64,000 nucleotides of DNA from Nocardioides albus (GCF_014648255.1 NZ_BMQT01000010.1:124001-188000), one strand, 5' to 3'; shown: positions 33,992-42,399, counted from the stretch's first letter. Numbers and translations are program-made. The notes: generated by a model from the letters alone, not told the origin.

Positions 33992-34518
33992 TCCCGATCG
34001 CTCTCGGGGTCACCCATCACGAACGCGGCGGCCGTCAGACTGACGTGGATCGTGTCGTCCGTACGCGGCGGGCGAGCGTTGTCGTGAAGCAGGTCGGACG
34101 CGTCCCGGACGAGGTCTCGGACCCGTTCCCAGACCTCGGGATCGACCCACATCTCCGCGTCGGAGACCACGGCCGGGCCAGTCGTACGCTCCCGGCGACG
34201 GCGCACCATCTCTTCGGCCATGGCGCGCACGAAGACCTCGTCGTCGGCCTTGCTCACCTCGGAACCCTTCACCTGCAGCTCGAACGTCCATGGGTGCCGG
34301 TAGCGCTTCGCGATCCCGCCCCGGATCCTCTCCTCCCCCGCGACCTCGAGCAGCCCGGCGCTCTCGAGCAGCCGAAGATGGTAAGAGGCGTTGGCATGCG
34401 TCAGATCGAGCTCACGCGCCACCTCCGCGGCCGACAGCTCGGCGCTGGTCAGCAGTGACAGCATGCGGAGCCGCAGCGGATGCCCGGCCGCCCGCAGCCG
34501 CGAGATCTCCTCGTCCAT
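33988..34518 (-). CDS. ArsR-type HTH regulator
   Basis: A 176-residue transcription factor with an N-terminal ArsR-like winged helix: LRAAGHPLRLRMLSLL, then AEVARELDLTHANASYHLRLLESAGLL, followed by a long C-terminal part with no visible metal-binding cysteines, so a non-metal ligand is likely. ATG at 34518 is preferred over the TTG at 34521. A perfect inverted repeat lies 4 bp upstream. Operon leader for the MFS permease and serine hydrolase. Confidence 0.88.
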   Translation of the reverse strand: MDEEISRLRAAGHPLRLRMLSLLTSAELSAAEVARELDLTHANASYHLRLLESAGLLEVAGEERIRGGIAKRYRHPWTFELQVKGSEVSKADDEVFVRAMAEEMVRRRRERTTGPAVVSDAEMWVDPEVWERVRDLVRDASDLLHDNARPPRTDDTIHVSLTAAAFVMGDPESDRE

Positions 34519-34521
34519 CAA

Positions 34522-34595
34522 ACCCCCAAAGAGTTATTTGGGGGTAAGTATGGCGCGGCCGTCCCACGACCGTCAAACAGTTATTGGGGAGTAAG
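34522..34595 (-). promoter_or_regulatory. operator region for the ArsR operon
   Basis: ACCCCCAAA-gagtta-TTTGGGGGT (34522-34545) is a perfect 9-bp inverted repeat immediately in front of the regulator start. A direct repeat follows: GAGTTATTTGGGGGTAAG (34531-34548) and CAGTTATTGGGGAGTAAG (34578-34595), about 47 bp apart. These look like two binding sites for the ArsR protein, the first overlapping the start and thus suited to autorepression. The second copy lies near the stop of the neighbouring gene. Confidence 0.7.
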
Positions 34596-34614
34596 GTTAT
34601 GCGCTGTGTCCGAC

Positions 34615-36165
34615 TCAGGAGAACGAAGCCGCTGCGATCCCTCCAGCCTCGACACGTACGACATCGACGGGACGCTGGTCGGCGCCCTCGGGCACCTCGA
34701 TGCGGACCTGATAGAGCCCGGGCGGCACATGCACGAAGCCGAACCAGCCCGAGCCGTCGGCCCTGGCGGACAGTGACGGTCCCGCGTGATCGAGGGGTCG
34801 CAACCTGACGGCGGTCTGGTCGAGCACCGTGCCGTCGGCGAGCCGGGCCACGCCGGTCACGTGCCCGTCGGTCGGAGCCGACTTCCACGGCATGTCCGGC
34901 ACCGCCGCGGGGGTCTCGAAGGGCCCACCGGGTCCGGCGAGCGCGGCCGTCAGCGCAGCCAGCTCGGCAGGCCGCTTCGACGGGTCCGCCAGGGCCTCGC
35001 GGGTCGGGTTGGCGTAGGCGTACCCGCTCCAGCCGGCCCCCTGGTTGCCCGCGGCGCTCGGAGTGACCGCCTGCCATGCCTGCGCCACCGAGTCGGCCAC
35101 GGAGTTCAGGTAGAGCGCCGGGCCGTTGACCGCCTGCCGCTCACCCTGGTTGTCGGCGAGGAACTCCGACCACTCGTCATACATCGTCGCCTGCGCCGGC
35201 ATCCAGTCGCGCTTGTAGTTCATGGTCACCGCGGTGTCCATGATCCCCTCGGCCAGCCAGCCCTTCCAGTCCTGGAGGACCTCGGCGTACGTGCGGGTCT
35301 TCGTCCAGCCACCCACGGCCTGGGGTCCGTTGCCGTAGGTGATCGCGTCCATCGAGAGCCGGGCGCTCGGGTCCACCGACCAGAGCCCGAGGTAGATCTT
35401 GCGAACCAGGCCGGTGACCTGGTCACGTCGCCACTGGCTCCACTGGGCGTCCGCAGGCGCGGGAACGTCCGTACGCCCCGTGGCCGCCTGGAAACGGGCG
35501 ACCGCGACGTCGTTGTAGCCCCAGTCGCTGTGGGTGGTCGTGGAGGAACCGTCGGGGTAGCGGACGTAGTCGAGGTTGATCCCGTCGACGTCGTAGTTCT
35601 GCACGATCGACTGCACGCCTGCGACGATGTAGTCGACCACGCCGGGGTGCCCCGGGTCGGCGTAGGAGTTCGCACCCACGCGTTCGGTGCCGTCGTACTT
35701 CTTGTTCAGCCATCGCTCGTCACCGGTCGCGGTGGGGCCGTGCTGGTTGAACGCGTGCTCGGGCGAGCGCGGCGCGGTCGCGGAGTTCCACATCGTGTTG
35801 ACGTTGACCCAGGCGTGGACCTCTATCCCGGCCGCGTGCGCCTCGGTGATGATCTCCTGCAACGGGTCGTAGGGAGCGGGGTCGATGGCCGCATCCGTAC
35901 GTGGGTAGAGCGCGTCGTTGCAGAAGCAATCCCAACGCCGCGCGGTCTGCACGATCAGCGCGTTGACGTGCATGTCCTCGGCGACCTGAACCAGCTCGTC
36001 GACCTGCGCCGGGGTGTAGACGCCCCGGTTGAAGCCGTCGACCCACAGGCTCCGCCACTGCTCGGGCGGGTCCTTCTCTGCGGCCGCCCCGGGTGACGCA
36101 GGGGCCATCATCGCCCCGATCAGGACCACGGCACTCACCACTGCGAACAGGAAACGTCTCATCAT
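34615..36165 (-). CDS. secreted GHL10-type glycoside hydrolase-like protein
   Basis: A 516-residue exported protein. ATG-ATG at 36165 follows GGAGG and begins a signal peptide (RRFLFAVVSAVVLIGAMMAP, cleavage after AAA). The body matches GHL10 (DUF187): WRSLWVDGFNRG at the start, IVQTARRWDC, AAGIEVHAWVNVN, and DGINLDYVRYP, with the acidic residues of a TIM-barrel glycosidase. The last 80 residues look like a carboxypeptidase-regulatory or prealbumin-like beta domain (GSGWFGFVHVPPGLYQV). Substrate is unknown, perhaps a cell-wall glycan. The open frame continues to 36756 but overlaps the next gene. Confidence 0.88.
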   Translation of the reverse strand: MMRRFLFAVVSAVVLIGAMMAPASPGAAAEKDPPEQWRSLWVDGFNRGVYTPAQVDELVQVAEDMHVNALIVQTARRWDCFCNDALYPRTDAAIDPAPYDPLQEIITEAHAAGIEVHAWVNVNTMWNSATAPRSPEHAFNQHGPTATGDERWLNKKYDGTERVGANSYADPGHPGVVDYIVAGVQSIVQNYDVDGINLDYVRYPDGSSTTTHSDWGYNDVAVARFQAATGRTDVPAPADAQWSQWRRDQVTGLVRKIYLGLWSVDPSARLSMDAITYGNGPQAVGGWTKTRTYAEVLQDWKGWLAEGIMDTAVTMNYKRDWMPAQATMYDEWSEFLADNQGERQAVNGPALYLNSVADSVAQAWQAVTPSAAGNQGAGWSGYAYANPTREALADPSKRPAELAALTAALAGPGGPFETPAAVPDMPWKSAPTDGHVTGVARLADGTVLDQTAVRLRPLDHAGPSLSARADGSGWFGFVHVPPGLYQVRIEVPEGADQRPVDVVRVEAGGIAAASFS

Positions 36166-36315
36166 GACCTCCGTCGCCCCCGCGGCCGGCGCCGTCGCCG
36201 GCTGATCGAGCGTAGGGCCTGGGCGCGGTCGGCGGACCTGATTCGGCCAACCCGGTCGCCCGGCTCGGTATCCGAGGAGAATCTCTCGACAGCGACTAAA
36301 GGGATCCGGGTGCTG

Positions 36316-36807
36316 ATGCGTCAACAGGCTGTGAGCTTCGAAGAGTTCGGCGCGTTCTACGCGTCCCACAAGGACCGCTGCCTGCGGGCGACCGTCGCGA
36401 GCGGGGTCGACCCGGGGCGTGCCGAGGACGCGGTGTCCGAAGCCTTCGCCCGCGCCTGGGCACAGTGGCGGACGGTCCGCAACGCCCGGTCGCCGGCGGC
36501 CTGGGTCGTGCGCACCGCGATCAACGCCGACATCTCCTGGTGGCGCAAGCGCCGCCGGGAGACCGGTCCACCCGAGGACGTACGCAGCGAGCATCTCGAC
36601 CTCGACGGGCGGCGCGACCTCATCGCCGCCGTGCGTCGCCTGCCGAAGCGGCAGCGCGAGGTCGTGGCGCTGCGCTACATCCTCGACCTCGACACTGCGA
36701 CCACGTCGGCCGTGCTCGAGATCTCGCCAGGCACCGTCTCGGCCCATCTGCACCACGCGCTCGCCACGCTGCGAGCCGATCTCGCCACCGAAGGAGCCTG
36801 CTCATGA
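36316..36807 (+). CDS. ECF sigma factor (SigE/SACE-like)
   Basis: A 163-residue ECF sigma factor. Region 2 is EEFGAFYASHKDRCLRATVA to FARAWAQW; region 4 is LPKRQREVVALRYILDLDTATTSA, a normal sigma-4 helix-turn-helix. It overlaps the following membrane protein by ATGA, the usual sigma/anti-sigma arrangement. Start ATG 36316 is the likely one; GTG 36310 is possible. No zinc-binding anti-sigma motif is seen in the partner. Confidence 0.9.
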   Translation: MRQQAVSFEEFGAFYASHKDRCLRATVASGVDPGRAEDAVSEAFARAWAQWRTVRNARSPAAWVVRTAINADISWWRKRRRETGPPEDVRSEHLDLDGRRDLIAAVRRLPKRQREVVALRYILDLDTATTSAVLEISPGTVSAHLHHALATLRADLATEGACS

Positions 36808-37679
36808 GCCTCGACCTCGAAGACGCCCTGCGCACCAGTAGCGACCTCACCCTCGACCGGTCGCTCGCCGAGATCCGGACGCGCGGCAACCGGCTCCGCC
36901 GGCGGCGTACGTCGCTGCTGACCGCCGCTGCCGCCGGTATGTGCCTCGTCGTGACCGGGGTCGTCCTGGCCGGTCTCGGGCGCAGCCCGGTGGCGACCGA
37001 TCTCGCGCCCGCGGACCAGAGCACCTCTCCGTCCGCTCCGGAGCAGGTGCTCACCTGGAGCGGCGAACCCACGAACGTCTCCGACAAGGAGCTGGCGACG
37101 CTCGAACGCAGTTGCCTGCGCAGCGCCAATCAAGACGCCTACGAAGAGGCCAACGGGTGGCGCATGATCCCAGGTGGCCGGCCCGAAAGTCCGCCGTTGC
37201 CGGACACGATCGATCCCGCGCGTCTCTACCCGATCTTCGCCGAGCGGCGCGCCGATGTCGGGCCCGAGCGTCACAACGTCCTGCGCGCGATGTTCCTGAC
37301 CGACGACTATCTGGTGCACTGCGAGGCATTCACGACCGACTCCAGCCAGCCGAAGGCAGAGGACGCCGCGGGCACGGCAAGCCGTATCAGACCTTTCCCC
37401 AACACGGTGCCGTGGGAACAGTTCAGCAGCGGCTGGGACACCAACACGGTCAACTTCATGCTGCCCGCGCCGCCCGGGGTCACCTCGGTGAAGTTCGTCA
37501 TCGGCGACGGTTACGTCGACGGCACTCTCAACGGCGGGATCGCCGTCGCGTGGTTGAGCACGGACGGCCTGCCGGAGCTGGACGACGACACCGCCACCGG
37601 CTTCGCGGCCTACGACGCCGACGGGAAGCGGGTCGGTGGCAGCAAGCCGGTGCCGCCAAAGGCGTGGCCGGTCGACTGA
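36804..37679 (+). CDS. membrane-anchored partner of the ECF sigma
   Basis: A 291-residue protein with a short acidic cytoplasmic N terminus (SLDLEDALRTSSDLTLD), an arginine patch (RGNRLRRRRT) and one membrane helix (residues about 38-58), followed by an extracytoplasmic domain of about 220 residues with cysteines in SCLRSAN and VHCEAF. The start is inside the sigma stop. Its topology and position fit a regulator of the sigma factor, but no known anti-sigma domain can be named. Family not recognised. Confidence 0.72.
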   Translation: MSLDLEDALRTSSDLTLDRSLAEIRTRGNRLRRRRTSLLTAAAAGMCLVVTGVVLAGLGRSPVATDLAPADQSTSPSAPEQVLTWSGEPTNVSDKELATLERSCLRSANQDAYEEANGWRMIPGGRPESPPLPDTIDPARLYPIFAERRADVGPERHNVLRAMFLTDDYLVHCEAFTTDSSQPKAEDAAGTASRIRPFPNTVPWEQFSSGWDTNTVNFMLPAPPGVTSVKFVIGDGYVDGTLNGGIAVAWLSTDGLPELDDDTATGFAAYDADGKRVGGSKPVPPKAWPVD

Positions 37680-37685
37680 GAACCC

Positions 37686-38579
37686 TCAGTCCTGGACCGC
37701 CTTGGCGACCGAGATCATCGCGGTGATCCAGCTTTTGTCGGGCGCGGGATTGTCCTCGAGCTCGCCCTTGACGTTGACGATCAGCCGCAGGATCGCCCAC
37801 GCGCGGGCGCGATCCTCGTCGAGCTCGGCGGCATCGACGAGGGCGAAGAACCGGTCCCGCACACCATCACGGATCCGGCCGGCGTACTCGTCGAAGCGGT
37901 TCCACAGCATCGGCGCGAGCTCGTAGTGCGGGTCGCCGGAGAGGGGCTTCGGGTCGATCACGAGCCACTCGTCGCGGTCCCCTCGGAGGACGTTGTCGAA
38001 GTGCAGGTCCGTGTGGATCAGGGTGCCGTCGGTCTCCTCGTCGCGGGCGAAGTCGCGCGCGATCGACCGGGCCTGCTCGACCATCCGGGGCGGCACCGGA
38101 AGCCGCCGCTCCTTCTCGCCCAGCTCGCTCGCCCAGCGCTCGGCCTGCTGTGACAACGTACGCAGCTGCGGCGGAGCCGGAACATGCAGGCGACGGTAGA
38201 ACCCGCCGACGATCTCGCACGCCTGGACGTCCCACATCTCCGAGAGATCCTCGGGGTGCAGCCGTTCGAGCAGCAGCGCGAAGCGCTTCGGGTCGGCCCG
38301 CAGCAGACGTACGGCACCCCGACCGCCCCACACCTGCAGCGCCAGCGCCTCGTGCTCGGCCTCCCAGTGCGGCCAGCCGACCTTCAGCACGGCGGCTTCG
38401 CCGTCGGCGGTGCGCACCGGGACCACGACGGCGCACCTACCGTGGGTGGAGCGGCCGTCGACGGTCAGCGACCACTCCTCGACCAGGTCGCGCAGCAGAC
38501 TCGGGAGGTCGTCGAGCCAGGCCGCCCACGACGGCCCGTTGGCCGCGAGAGCCAGGAAGGAGTCCGGGACGAGGGTCAC
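37686..38579 (-). CDS. APH(6)-like aminoglycoside/hydroxyurea kinase
   Basis: A 297-residue phosphotransferase of the APH/hydroxyurea-type fold. The catalytic loop HTDLHFDNVL and metal-site DPKPLSGDPHYELAPMLWNR match the streptomycin-6-kinase-like family. The GTG at 38579 is chosen because TAAGGT lies about 7 bp upstream, a pattern for leaderless transcripts. Resistance should not be assumed: such genes are common in actinobacterial chromosomes and their real substrates are mostly unknown. It ends 6 bp after the ECF partner's stop in convergent orientation. Confidence 0.83.
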   Translation of the reverse strand: MTLVPDSFLALAANGPSWAAWLDDLPSLLRDLVEEWSLTVDGRSTHGRCAVVVPVRTADGEAAVLKVGWPHWEAEHEALALQVWGGRGAVRLLRADPKRFALLLERLHPEDLSEMWDVQACEIVGGFYRRLHVPAPPQLRTLSQQAERWASELGEKERRLPVPPRMVEQARSIARDFARDEETDGTLIHTDLHFDNVLRGDRDEWLVIDPKPLSGDPHYELAPMLWNRFDEYAGRIRDGVRDRFFALVDAAELDEDRARAWAILRLIVNVKGELEDNPAPDKSWITAMISVAKAVQD

Positions 38580-38635
38580 GGCGGCAACCTTAAATCCGCT
38601 TCCCAACCCGGGGCGGATCGGGCAGATTTCGACTC

Positions 38636-39160
38636 ATGTCACTTCCAGAGTCGATGGGGACCAAGGGTGTTCCCTACCCGCCCGAGCGCTACGACGGCGA
38701 GGCCGGTGAGGTCTCGGCGTTCTACCGCCCCGACACCACCCCGCCGGACCTGACCTACCCCAACGGGGTGAAGGTCGACTATCTGGCGACCGGAGCGACG
38801 ACCGCCGGCGACTACGGCCTCTACCGCTGGCACTTCGGCCCCGGCGAGACCGGCCCGGGGCCTCACTTCCACCGTGCGGTGGCCGAGTCGTTCTACATGC
38901 TGACCGGAACGGTGCGGATCTTCAACGGCGAGGAGTGGATCCCGGCCGGTGCCGGCGACTTCGTGCACGTGCCGGTCGGCGGTCTGCACGGCTTCCGCAA
39001 CACGACCGACGAGCCCGCCTCGATGCTGCTCCACTTCACCCCGGGCGCACCGCGGGAGGGCTACTTCGAGGGGCTGCGTGAGCTGGCCGAGGGCACCGAG
39101 CTCGGCCCGGACGACATGGCCGAGTTCTACAAGCTCCACGACAACTACTGGGTCGACTGA
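38636..39160 (+). CDS. cupin domain protein
   Basis: A 174-residue single cupin. The first motif is G-P-H-F-H-R-A-V-A-E-S-F-Y-M-L-T-G and the second is GGLHGFRN, giving the metal-ligand set His-His-Glu-His. The function of this family is not fixed (isomerase, dioxygenase or binding protein). The ATG at 38636 has no clear Shine-Dalgarno sequence. Its last 16 bp overlap the NUDIX gene, and a strong hairpin follows the stop. Confidence 0.85.
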   Translation: MSLPESMGTKGVPYPPERYDGEAGEVSAFYRPDTTPPDLTYPNGVKVDYLATGATTAGDYGLYRWHFGPGETGPGPHFHRAVAESFYMLTGTVRIFNGEEWIPAGAGDFVHVPVGGLHGFRNTTDEPASMLLHFTPGAPREGYFEGLRELAEGTELGPDDMAEFYKLHDNYWVD

Positions 39161-39597
39161 GCGATCTTCAGCGCCTCCAGCCCCATCCTGACGATGGGGC
39201 TGGTGGTGTCGGCCCCGATCGCGGGGTCGTCCACCCCGATCCACTCCGCGAACGCGGTGGTCCCGTCGACCTCCAGCGTGCCCAGCTCGCCCCCGACGAC
39301 CCGCGCCGAGAAGACCACCCGGGTGGACTGGTAGGGTCGACGGCCCGGCTCGAACGGCACGACGTAGACGTTGGTCGTCAGCGGAGCCCCGACCTCGACG
39401 TCGTACCCGGTCTCCTCCTTCACCTCGCGCGCCACCGCGTCCGGCATCTGCTCGCCGTAGTCCACGCCGCCGCCCGGGAGCGTCCAGCCCGGTTCGTTGC
39501 GGTGGTTGCCCCTGAACCAGCTCAGCAGGATCCGCCCATCGTCGTCGACGATGACGGCGTACGCCGCCACGCGGGTGTCGTACTCGGTGAAGTGCAT
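39145..39597 (-). CDS. NUDIX hydrolase
   Basis: A 150-residue NUDIX protein. The motif GGGVDYGEQMPDAVAREVKEETGYDV conforms to G-x5-E-x7-R-E-U-x-E-E-x-G-U and would bind Mg2+ for hydrolysis of nucleoside-diphosphate-linked compounds. Substrate is unknown. The 3' end overlaps the cupin gene (39145-39160) and contains an 11-bp stem-loop (39177-39203). Confidence 0.9.
   Translation of the reverse strand: MHFTEYDTRVAAYAVIVDDDGRILLSWFRGNHRNEPGWTLPGGGVDYGEQMPDAVAREVKEETGYDVEVGAPLTTNVYVVPFEPGRRPYQSTRVVFSARVVGGELGTLEVDGTTAFAEWIGVDDPAIGADTTSPIVRMGLEALKIAQSTQ
39177..39203. terminator. intragenic stem-loop behind the cupin gene
   Basis: CCAGCCCCATC pairs perfectly with GATGGGGCTGG, with a 5-nt loop. 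It starts 16 bp after the cupin stop and lies within the coding part of the NUDIX gene. No U-tract follows on the cupin strand, but the symmetric stem could terminate or stabilise the cupin transcript. Confidence 0.55.
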
Positions 39598-39628
39598 CCC
39601 TGCGAGACTAACGCGGACAGGCCCGAAG

Positions 39629-40096
39629 TCAGTCGAAGACGAACGCAGTCGCGTCCTTCGGGAACGAAGTCCACGCCCGGATCCGGCGCGGATGCACCGC
39701 CGGTGACTCCGTGGCCGGCTTGAAGACGTCCTCGCCGTACTCGGGATACTTCGCGTTCAGCAGCGCCGCGATCTCCTCCGCCGCAGCAGGGGTGAACGAG
39801 GTCGTACACACCTCCCCCTCGACGACGACCAGCTTCCACGGATCCGGCAGGTTCACCGTCACCTTCGGACGCGCGGTCGCGAGCCGCATGTGCAACGTCT
39901 CTGGACTGCCGCCGTAGACCAGCTTGTCCTCGAACCAGATGCCGTCCAGCGGCGTCACATGCGGACTCCGTCCCGGCCGCTCGAACGCGAACCAGAACTG
40001 CTTCGCCTCGACCAGCATCTGACGTACGTCTGCCCACGCCAGCAGCTCGCTCGGGCTGCCGTACTCCTTCGGGAATCGAACCTGTTCTGTACGCAT
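39629..40096 (-). CDS. PPOX-type FMN-binding protein
   Basis: A 155-residue pyridoxamine-oxidase-like protein. The pattern QFWFAFERPGRSPHVTPLDGIWFED and PKVTVNLPDPWKLVVVEGEV fits a split-barrel flavin protein. ATG at 40096 is used; the open frame continues to 40378 and above, but only as an overlap with the HNH gene, whose own 3' end lies at 40177. It is the third PPOX-like gene in the window, not closely similar to the others. Confidence 0.78.
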   Translation of the reverse strand: MRTEQVRFPKEYGSPSELLAWADVRQMLVEAKQFWFAFERPGRSPHVTPLDGIWFEDKLVYGGSPETLHMRLATARPKVTVNLPDPWKLVVVEGEVCTTSFTPAAAEEIAALLNAKYPEYGEDVFKPATESPAVHPRRIRAWTSFPKDATAFVFD

Positions 40097-40176
40097 GGAT
40101 GTCACTCCACCACCACCCGGCCCCGGCCGACCCGACCGTTCTTGCGCAAACGTCGCCTGGAGCAGGGACGATGTGG

Positions 40177-41475
40177 TCAGGCTGCAAGGGTCTGGTCGAG
40201 CAGCACGTTGCGCAGCACGAACTCTGCTGTGGACAGCGGCGGTGGCTCCGGTTGCCAGGCCTCCGGTGGTGGGCTGGTGTAGGTGTGCCCGGTGGGTGTG
40301 ATGGTGATGATGCTGCCGTCCGGTCCGGGTCTGGCTTGCCAGCCGAGGGCTTCCTTGGCTTGATTGCATCGCTCGCACAAGCCCTGCAGATTCTCGGCGC
40401 TGGTGGTGCCGCCGTCTGCGTGGCGTTCGACGTGGTCGATGTTGCGGATCGGGGCGTCGCAGCCGTTGGTGCGACAGATCCCGCCGTCGCGGGTGGCGAT
40501 GAACTCCGCCAGCCCGTCGGGTGCTTTGCGTGAGCGGGACTCCATCGCGACCAACTGGCCAGCATGGTCGGTGAACAACCTCCGCACGAACACCTCGGCG
40601 TCGTTGAGTGCCTCACGCGCCCAGCCTGCGGGGACGGGACCGTAGCCCTCGACCATCGCGGGCTGATCACTCTCGTTGGTGAGGGAGTCTGCGGTCATCA
40701 CAATCTTGACCTCGATCCGAGGCTTCACACCTTCGGCGCCCGCGCGTCCGGTGACCCTGTCGACCAGCGTGTCGGCCATGACCTGGCCCCGGGTTCGTTC
40801 ATCGCCGGCCGCTTGGGCGGCTTTGGCGGCCTGATCCAATGCTGCGTAGACAGCGACACCGTCCTTAACCGGCAACAAAGCACCGAGCCAGGTCATCGTG
40901 TCCGGTGCCGGCCGGACACTGACCCGACGGTCCTTCTCCGCGCTCGCAGCACGAGCCACGACGGAATCCTGGTCGAGGGTGATGCCGAGCTTCTTCGCGG
41001 CGTTCTCGAGCTGCTTGACCCCCATCGACACGACCGCCGGCGGTTCGCCGTCGGGGTCGAGAGCGCAGAGTTGGTAGTCGATGACGCGGCGGTCCTCGAC
41101 CGACAGGCAGGCGGTCTCGCGGGCGAGGATGGTGGCCTGCCACTGTGAGAACAACCCGATCTTCATCAATGCGAAGGTGTGTGGCATCTCCGCCACCAAC
41201 ACCTTCGCCAGCCCCAACGCGCTTGCACCTTTGGCGGGTGAGATCCGTCGCGCCAACGCGACCTGGGAGGCGACCCCTTCGCCGAGCTTGCGGGCAGGAA
41301 CCCCAGCCTCAGCCTGCCGGGTGCGGACAGCGTCCTCGAGGCGTACCGCCGCTTCTGCCTGCACGGCCTCAGCGACGCACTTGACCTCTTCGAGCCGAGT
41401 GATCCAGTCGACCAGCTCACTCTCGGACGCGCCCAGGGGCGGTCCGGTGAGGAGTTGGTCGACGGTCTCGTTCAT
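40177..41475 (-). CDS. DUF222/HNH endonuclease (13E12-type)
   Basis: A 432-residue protein with a DUF222 domain (residues about 20-290) and a C-terminal HNH nuclease: CRTNGCDAPIRNIDHVERHADGG, then NLQGLCERCNQAKEA, with the H-N-H and zinc cysteines intact. These genes are repeated in many actinobacterial genomes, often next to repeats; they may be mobile. Here the 411 bp upstream are full of inverted and tandem repeats. Function is unknown. Confidence 0.9.
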   Translation of the reverse strand: MNETVDQLLTGPPLGASESELVDWITRLEEVKCVAEAVQAEAAVRLEDAVRTRQAEAGVPARKLGEGVASQVALARRISPAKGASALGLAKVLVAEMPHTFALMKIGLFSQWQATILARETACLSVEDRRVIDYQLCALDPDGEPPAVVSMGVKQLENAAKKLGITLDQDSVVARAASAEKDRRVSVRPAPDTMTWLGALLPVKDGVAVYAALDQAAKAAQAAGDERTRGQVMADTLVDRVTGRAGAEGVKPRIEVKIVMTADSLTNESDQPAMVEGYGPVPAGWAREALNDAEVFVRRLFTDHAGQLVAMESRSRKAPDGLAEFIATRDGGICRTNGCDAPIRNIDHVERHADGGTTSAENLQGLCERCNQAKEALGWQARPGPDGSIITITPTGHTYTSPPPEAWQPEPPPLSTAEFVLRNVLLDQTLAA

Positions 41476-41609
41476 ACCCCCAATTATATGCGAAACGGCA
41501 CGTCGCCGCTACCTGTTTATGCTGGTCATCGCCGGATTACGCGGTCCGCGAACATGTGGCGTGATCTCCGCGCCACACCCTCGCCGCCGCCCCGATACTG
41601 GCGAAATCT

Positions 41610-41700
41610 TTTCTCGATCAGGTGCCGGGTCAAGGACCGCGGAGCGGCCGGCGAAGCCGGCGCCCGAAGGGCGTCCTTGAGGCGGTGGCTGATCGAGAAA
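41610..41700. repeat. 91-bp interrupted inverted repeat
   Basis: Outer arms TTTCTCGATCAG (41610-41621) and CTGATCGAGAAA (41689-41700) are perfect. Inner arms TCAAGGAC (41630-41637) and GTCCTTGA (41673-41680) pair as well. Between them lies GCCGGCGAAGCCGGC, a further palindrome. Such nested pairing suggests a foldable RNA or DNA element, or the end of an insertion. No terminal duplication was confirmed. Confidence 0.75.
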
Positions 41701-41778
41701 CAATCAATCAAGGGTCGGCGGCGAACCCAGAAACGAAGAAACGGTCACATTGGCAAGGTTTCCCGAACCGACCGTGTT

Positions 41779-41871
41779 GGTCTCGACACGCCTCCGCCTA
41801 GCGGCTCCGGCGGCTCGACCAGCGGGGAGAGGCGGCTCGACCAGCGGGGAGAGGCGGCTCGACCAGCGGAA
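41779..41871. repeat. GGTCTCGACA-type REP with 22-bp tandem units
   Basis: It begins GGTCTCGACACGCCTCCGCC and continues into three tandem copies of GGCGGCTCGACCAGCGGGGAGA (41809, 41831, 41853; the last slightly degenerate). A shorter relative lies at 61198-61219. Such GGTCTCGACA...CTCGACC elements are common REP-like sequences in Nocardioides-type genomes and often lie 3' of genes; here it is behind the GNAT stop. Confidence 0.8.
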
Positions 41872-41886
41872 GCGAGGTTTGGAGAC

Positions 41887-42399
41887 TCAAAGACTCCGGA
41901 TCCAATGATCCGGAGGCACATCAGCCCGCCCAGCAACAGGCTCAACGGTCTCGGCCCATTGTTCACCCCAAGCCCGAGATGCAACCCGCCGCCAGAACGC
42001 CATCGCGCGAACGTTGTCGTGCTGGAAGGGAATTGCCCACGGCCCAGCGTGCCGCCCGATGACGTCGAGCGCGAGAGTCTGACCGAGCCCACCACGACGC
42101 GCAGCAGGAACGACGAAGAAGGCCTGCATGACGCGCTCGACGAACCCCAGGCCCCGAACCAGCGCGAACCCGACCGGCGCAGGCGTCCCGTCGTTCGGGT
42201 GAGGCGCCCAGACCAGATAGCCGCAACGGTCGTCGGCGGGATACTCGTCGAGCCATTCGTGCCGGTAGCGGCCGTCCGCGAGCGGGAAGCCGTTCACGAT
42301 CGGCGCGAGGTCGTGACGGAAGTCCTGCCACAACCAGGCGATGGTCTCCCATTCGGCCTCTCCGGAGACCGGCCGGATCTCGACCATCGCTCGGGTCAC
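41887..42399 (-). CDS. GNAT acetyltransferase
   Basis: A 170-residue GNAT-like protein. FFVVPAARRGGLGQTLALDVI carries the R-x-x-G-x-G/A acetyl-CoA loop, and HDNVRAMAFWRRV is a typical later helix. The GTG at 42399 overlaps the lepA stop (GTGA), so the two are translationally coupled; ATG at 42387 is an alternative. Substrate unknown. Confidence 0.82.
   Translation of the reverse strand: MTRAMVEIRPVSGEAEWETIAWLWQDFRHDLAPIVNGFPLADGRYRHEWLDEYPADDRCGYLVWAPHPNDGTPAPVGFALVRGLGFVERVMQAFFVVPAARRGGLGQTLALDVIGRHAGPWAIPFQHDNVRAMAFWRRVASRAWGEQWAETVEPVAGRADVPPDHWIRSL

Larger units (their letters stand above)
41476..41886. other. gene-free interval rich in repeats
   Basis: The interval between the HNH gene start and the GNAT stop holds no convincing gene. 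It contains a 91-bp inverted repeat (41610-41700), a short A-rich stretch (41695-41760) and a REP-like tandem element (41779-41871). Lower GC here than in flanking genes fits a decayed mobile element. Confidence 0.7.

Noticed and set aside
37686..38579. Streptomycin resistance gene
   Set aside because: Sequence fits the wider APH/hydroxyurea-type kinase fold; common chromosomal members have unknown substrates, so resistance cannot be claimed.
41476..41886. tRNA or small gene in the repeat-rich gap
   Set aside because: No cloverleaf or T-loop (GTTCGA) pattern and no coding-like frame could be seen.
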